This document shows positions 22,381 to 22,501 of a stretch of 22,501 nucleotides of DNA, piece after piece. Source of the stretch: a virus. The position numbers and the translations under genes are program-made. Within the stretch, counting starts at the first letter, position 1. Every line of letters starts with the position of its first letter. Under the pieces are notes generated by a model. The model searched no databases. It was given only the letters and a program-made list of their open reading frames with translations, and was not told the DNA's origin. The stretch lies in the IMG/VR virus record IMGVR_UViG_3300022220_000024, positions 1-22,501 of that record, one strand, 5' to 3'.

Positions 22381-22388
22381 TATCTTTG
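22381..22388 (+). promoter_or_regulatory. TATCTTTG -7 box for rightward gene
   Basis: TATCTTTG fits TAnnTTTG and is preceded by TTACC, as in the boxes around the zinc-ribbon gene. It lies 26 bp before the plus-strand ATG at 22415, a normal leader length. AGTATTCTAG, an inverted copy of a repeat in the nearby array, lies 8-17 bp upstream, in the spacer region where a repressor could act. Confidence 0.6.
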
Positions 22389-22414
22389 TGTAAACAATTA
22401 AACAATACAAAAAA

Positions 22415-22501
22415 ATGACAAACGAAAATCAATTAACAGAATTAAAGAAAGGATGCAGAAAAATAATTACATTATCTGCTGATGGAAGTACTAAGTATTA
22501 C
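22415..22501 (+). CDS. Partial rightward gene, unknown function
   Basis: The frame opens with ATG at 22415 and runs off the right end after 29 codons (MTNENQLTELKKGCRKIITL...). It has an A-rich leader (CAATACAAAAAAATG) and a good promoter box upstream. It is the only gene on the plus strand, so it probably begins the opposite, perhaps early, transcription unit. Too little is present to assign a function. Confidence 0.7.
   Translation, partial: MTNENQLTELKKGCRKIITLSADGSTKYY

Larger units (their letters stand above)
22022..22414. other. AT-rich divergent intergenic region
   Basis: No gene is seen in these 393 bp, which separate the leftward late block from a rightward gene. Contents: A/T-rich leader of the HTH gene; a GC-rich patch (22115-22147) with GGGTGCCC and a C6 run; TGTAAT/ATTACA inverted pair (22191-22196 and 22206-22211); a 14-bp palindrome and AATACT repeats (22211-22259); CTAGAATACT (22238-22247) whose inverse AGTATTCTAG recurs at 22364-22373; and a plus-strand promoter box at 22381. 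Confidence 0.75.

Overview
The window is part of the genome of a tailed phage, or an integrated prophage, of a Bacteroidota (probably flavobacterial) host. The coding strand is AT-rich. Gene starts are preceded by A/T-rich leaders without Shine-Dalgarno sequences. Several start regions carry TAnnTTTG boxes, the Bacteroidota -7 element. Terminase, portal, capsid protease, HK97-type major capsid, tail-tube and tape-measure genes lie in one co-oriented block. No sheath gene is seen, which points to a siphovirus with a long non-contractile tail. Nearly every gene is on the minus strand, so transcription runs from high to low coordinates.

Right end (22.5 to 19.0 kb): an AT-rich intergenic region of about 390 bp separates a rightward gene that leaves the window from the leftward late block. 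It holds a promoter box, a 14-bp palindrome, helically phased AATACT repeats and an isolated GC-rich patch. The leftward block opens with a small HTH protein, the small terminase, a doubtful filler ORF, the large terminase and a beta-class DNA methyltransferase.

Middle (19.0 to 14.9 kb): a 300-bp region without a convincing gene carries a seven-unit, 11-bp-phased repeat array and an imperfect 33-35-nt direct repeat. A small zinc-ribbon gene follows, bounded by 18-bp perfect direct repeats and followed by an intrinsic terminator. Next comes a host-recognition module: a small fibre-like protein, a fibre with an N-terminal domain like that of Major tropism determinant, a probable fibre-assembly protein and a LamG-type protein. 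This module sits between terminase and portal rather than after the tail genes.

Left (14.9 to 0 kb): the morphogenesis block runs portal, a hidden 35-aa Lys-rich ORF, prohead protease, major capsid, a Lys/Ala-rich small protein, two head-tail connection proteins, tail tube and a Lys-tailed small protein. A strong intrinsic terminator follows. After it come several small tail-completion or chaperone-type genes, a small membrane protein, the tape measure, two large tail-tip/baseplate proteins and a partial gene at the left edge.

The most notable non-genic signal is that both large non-coding regions carry arrays with an AATAC core repeated about every 11 bp, as if one DNA-binding protein recognised both on a single face of the helix. 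No integrase, lysis cassette, replication gene, tRNA, CRISPR or reverse transcriptase is visible.
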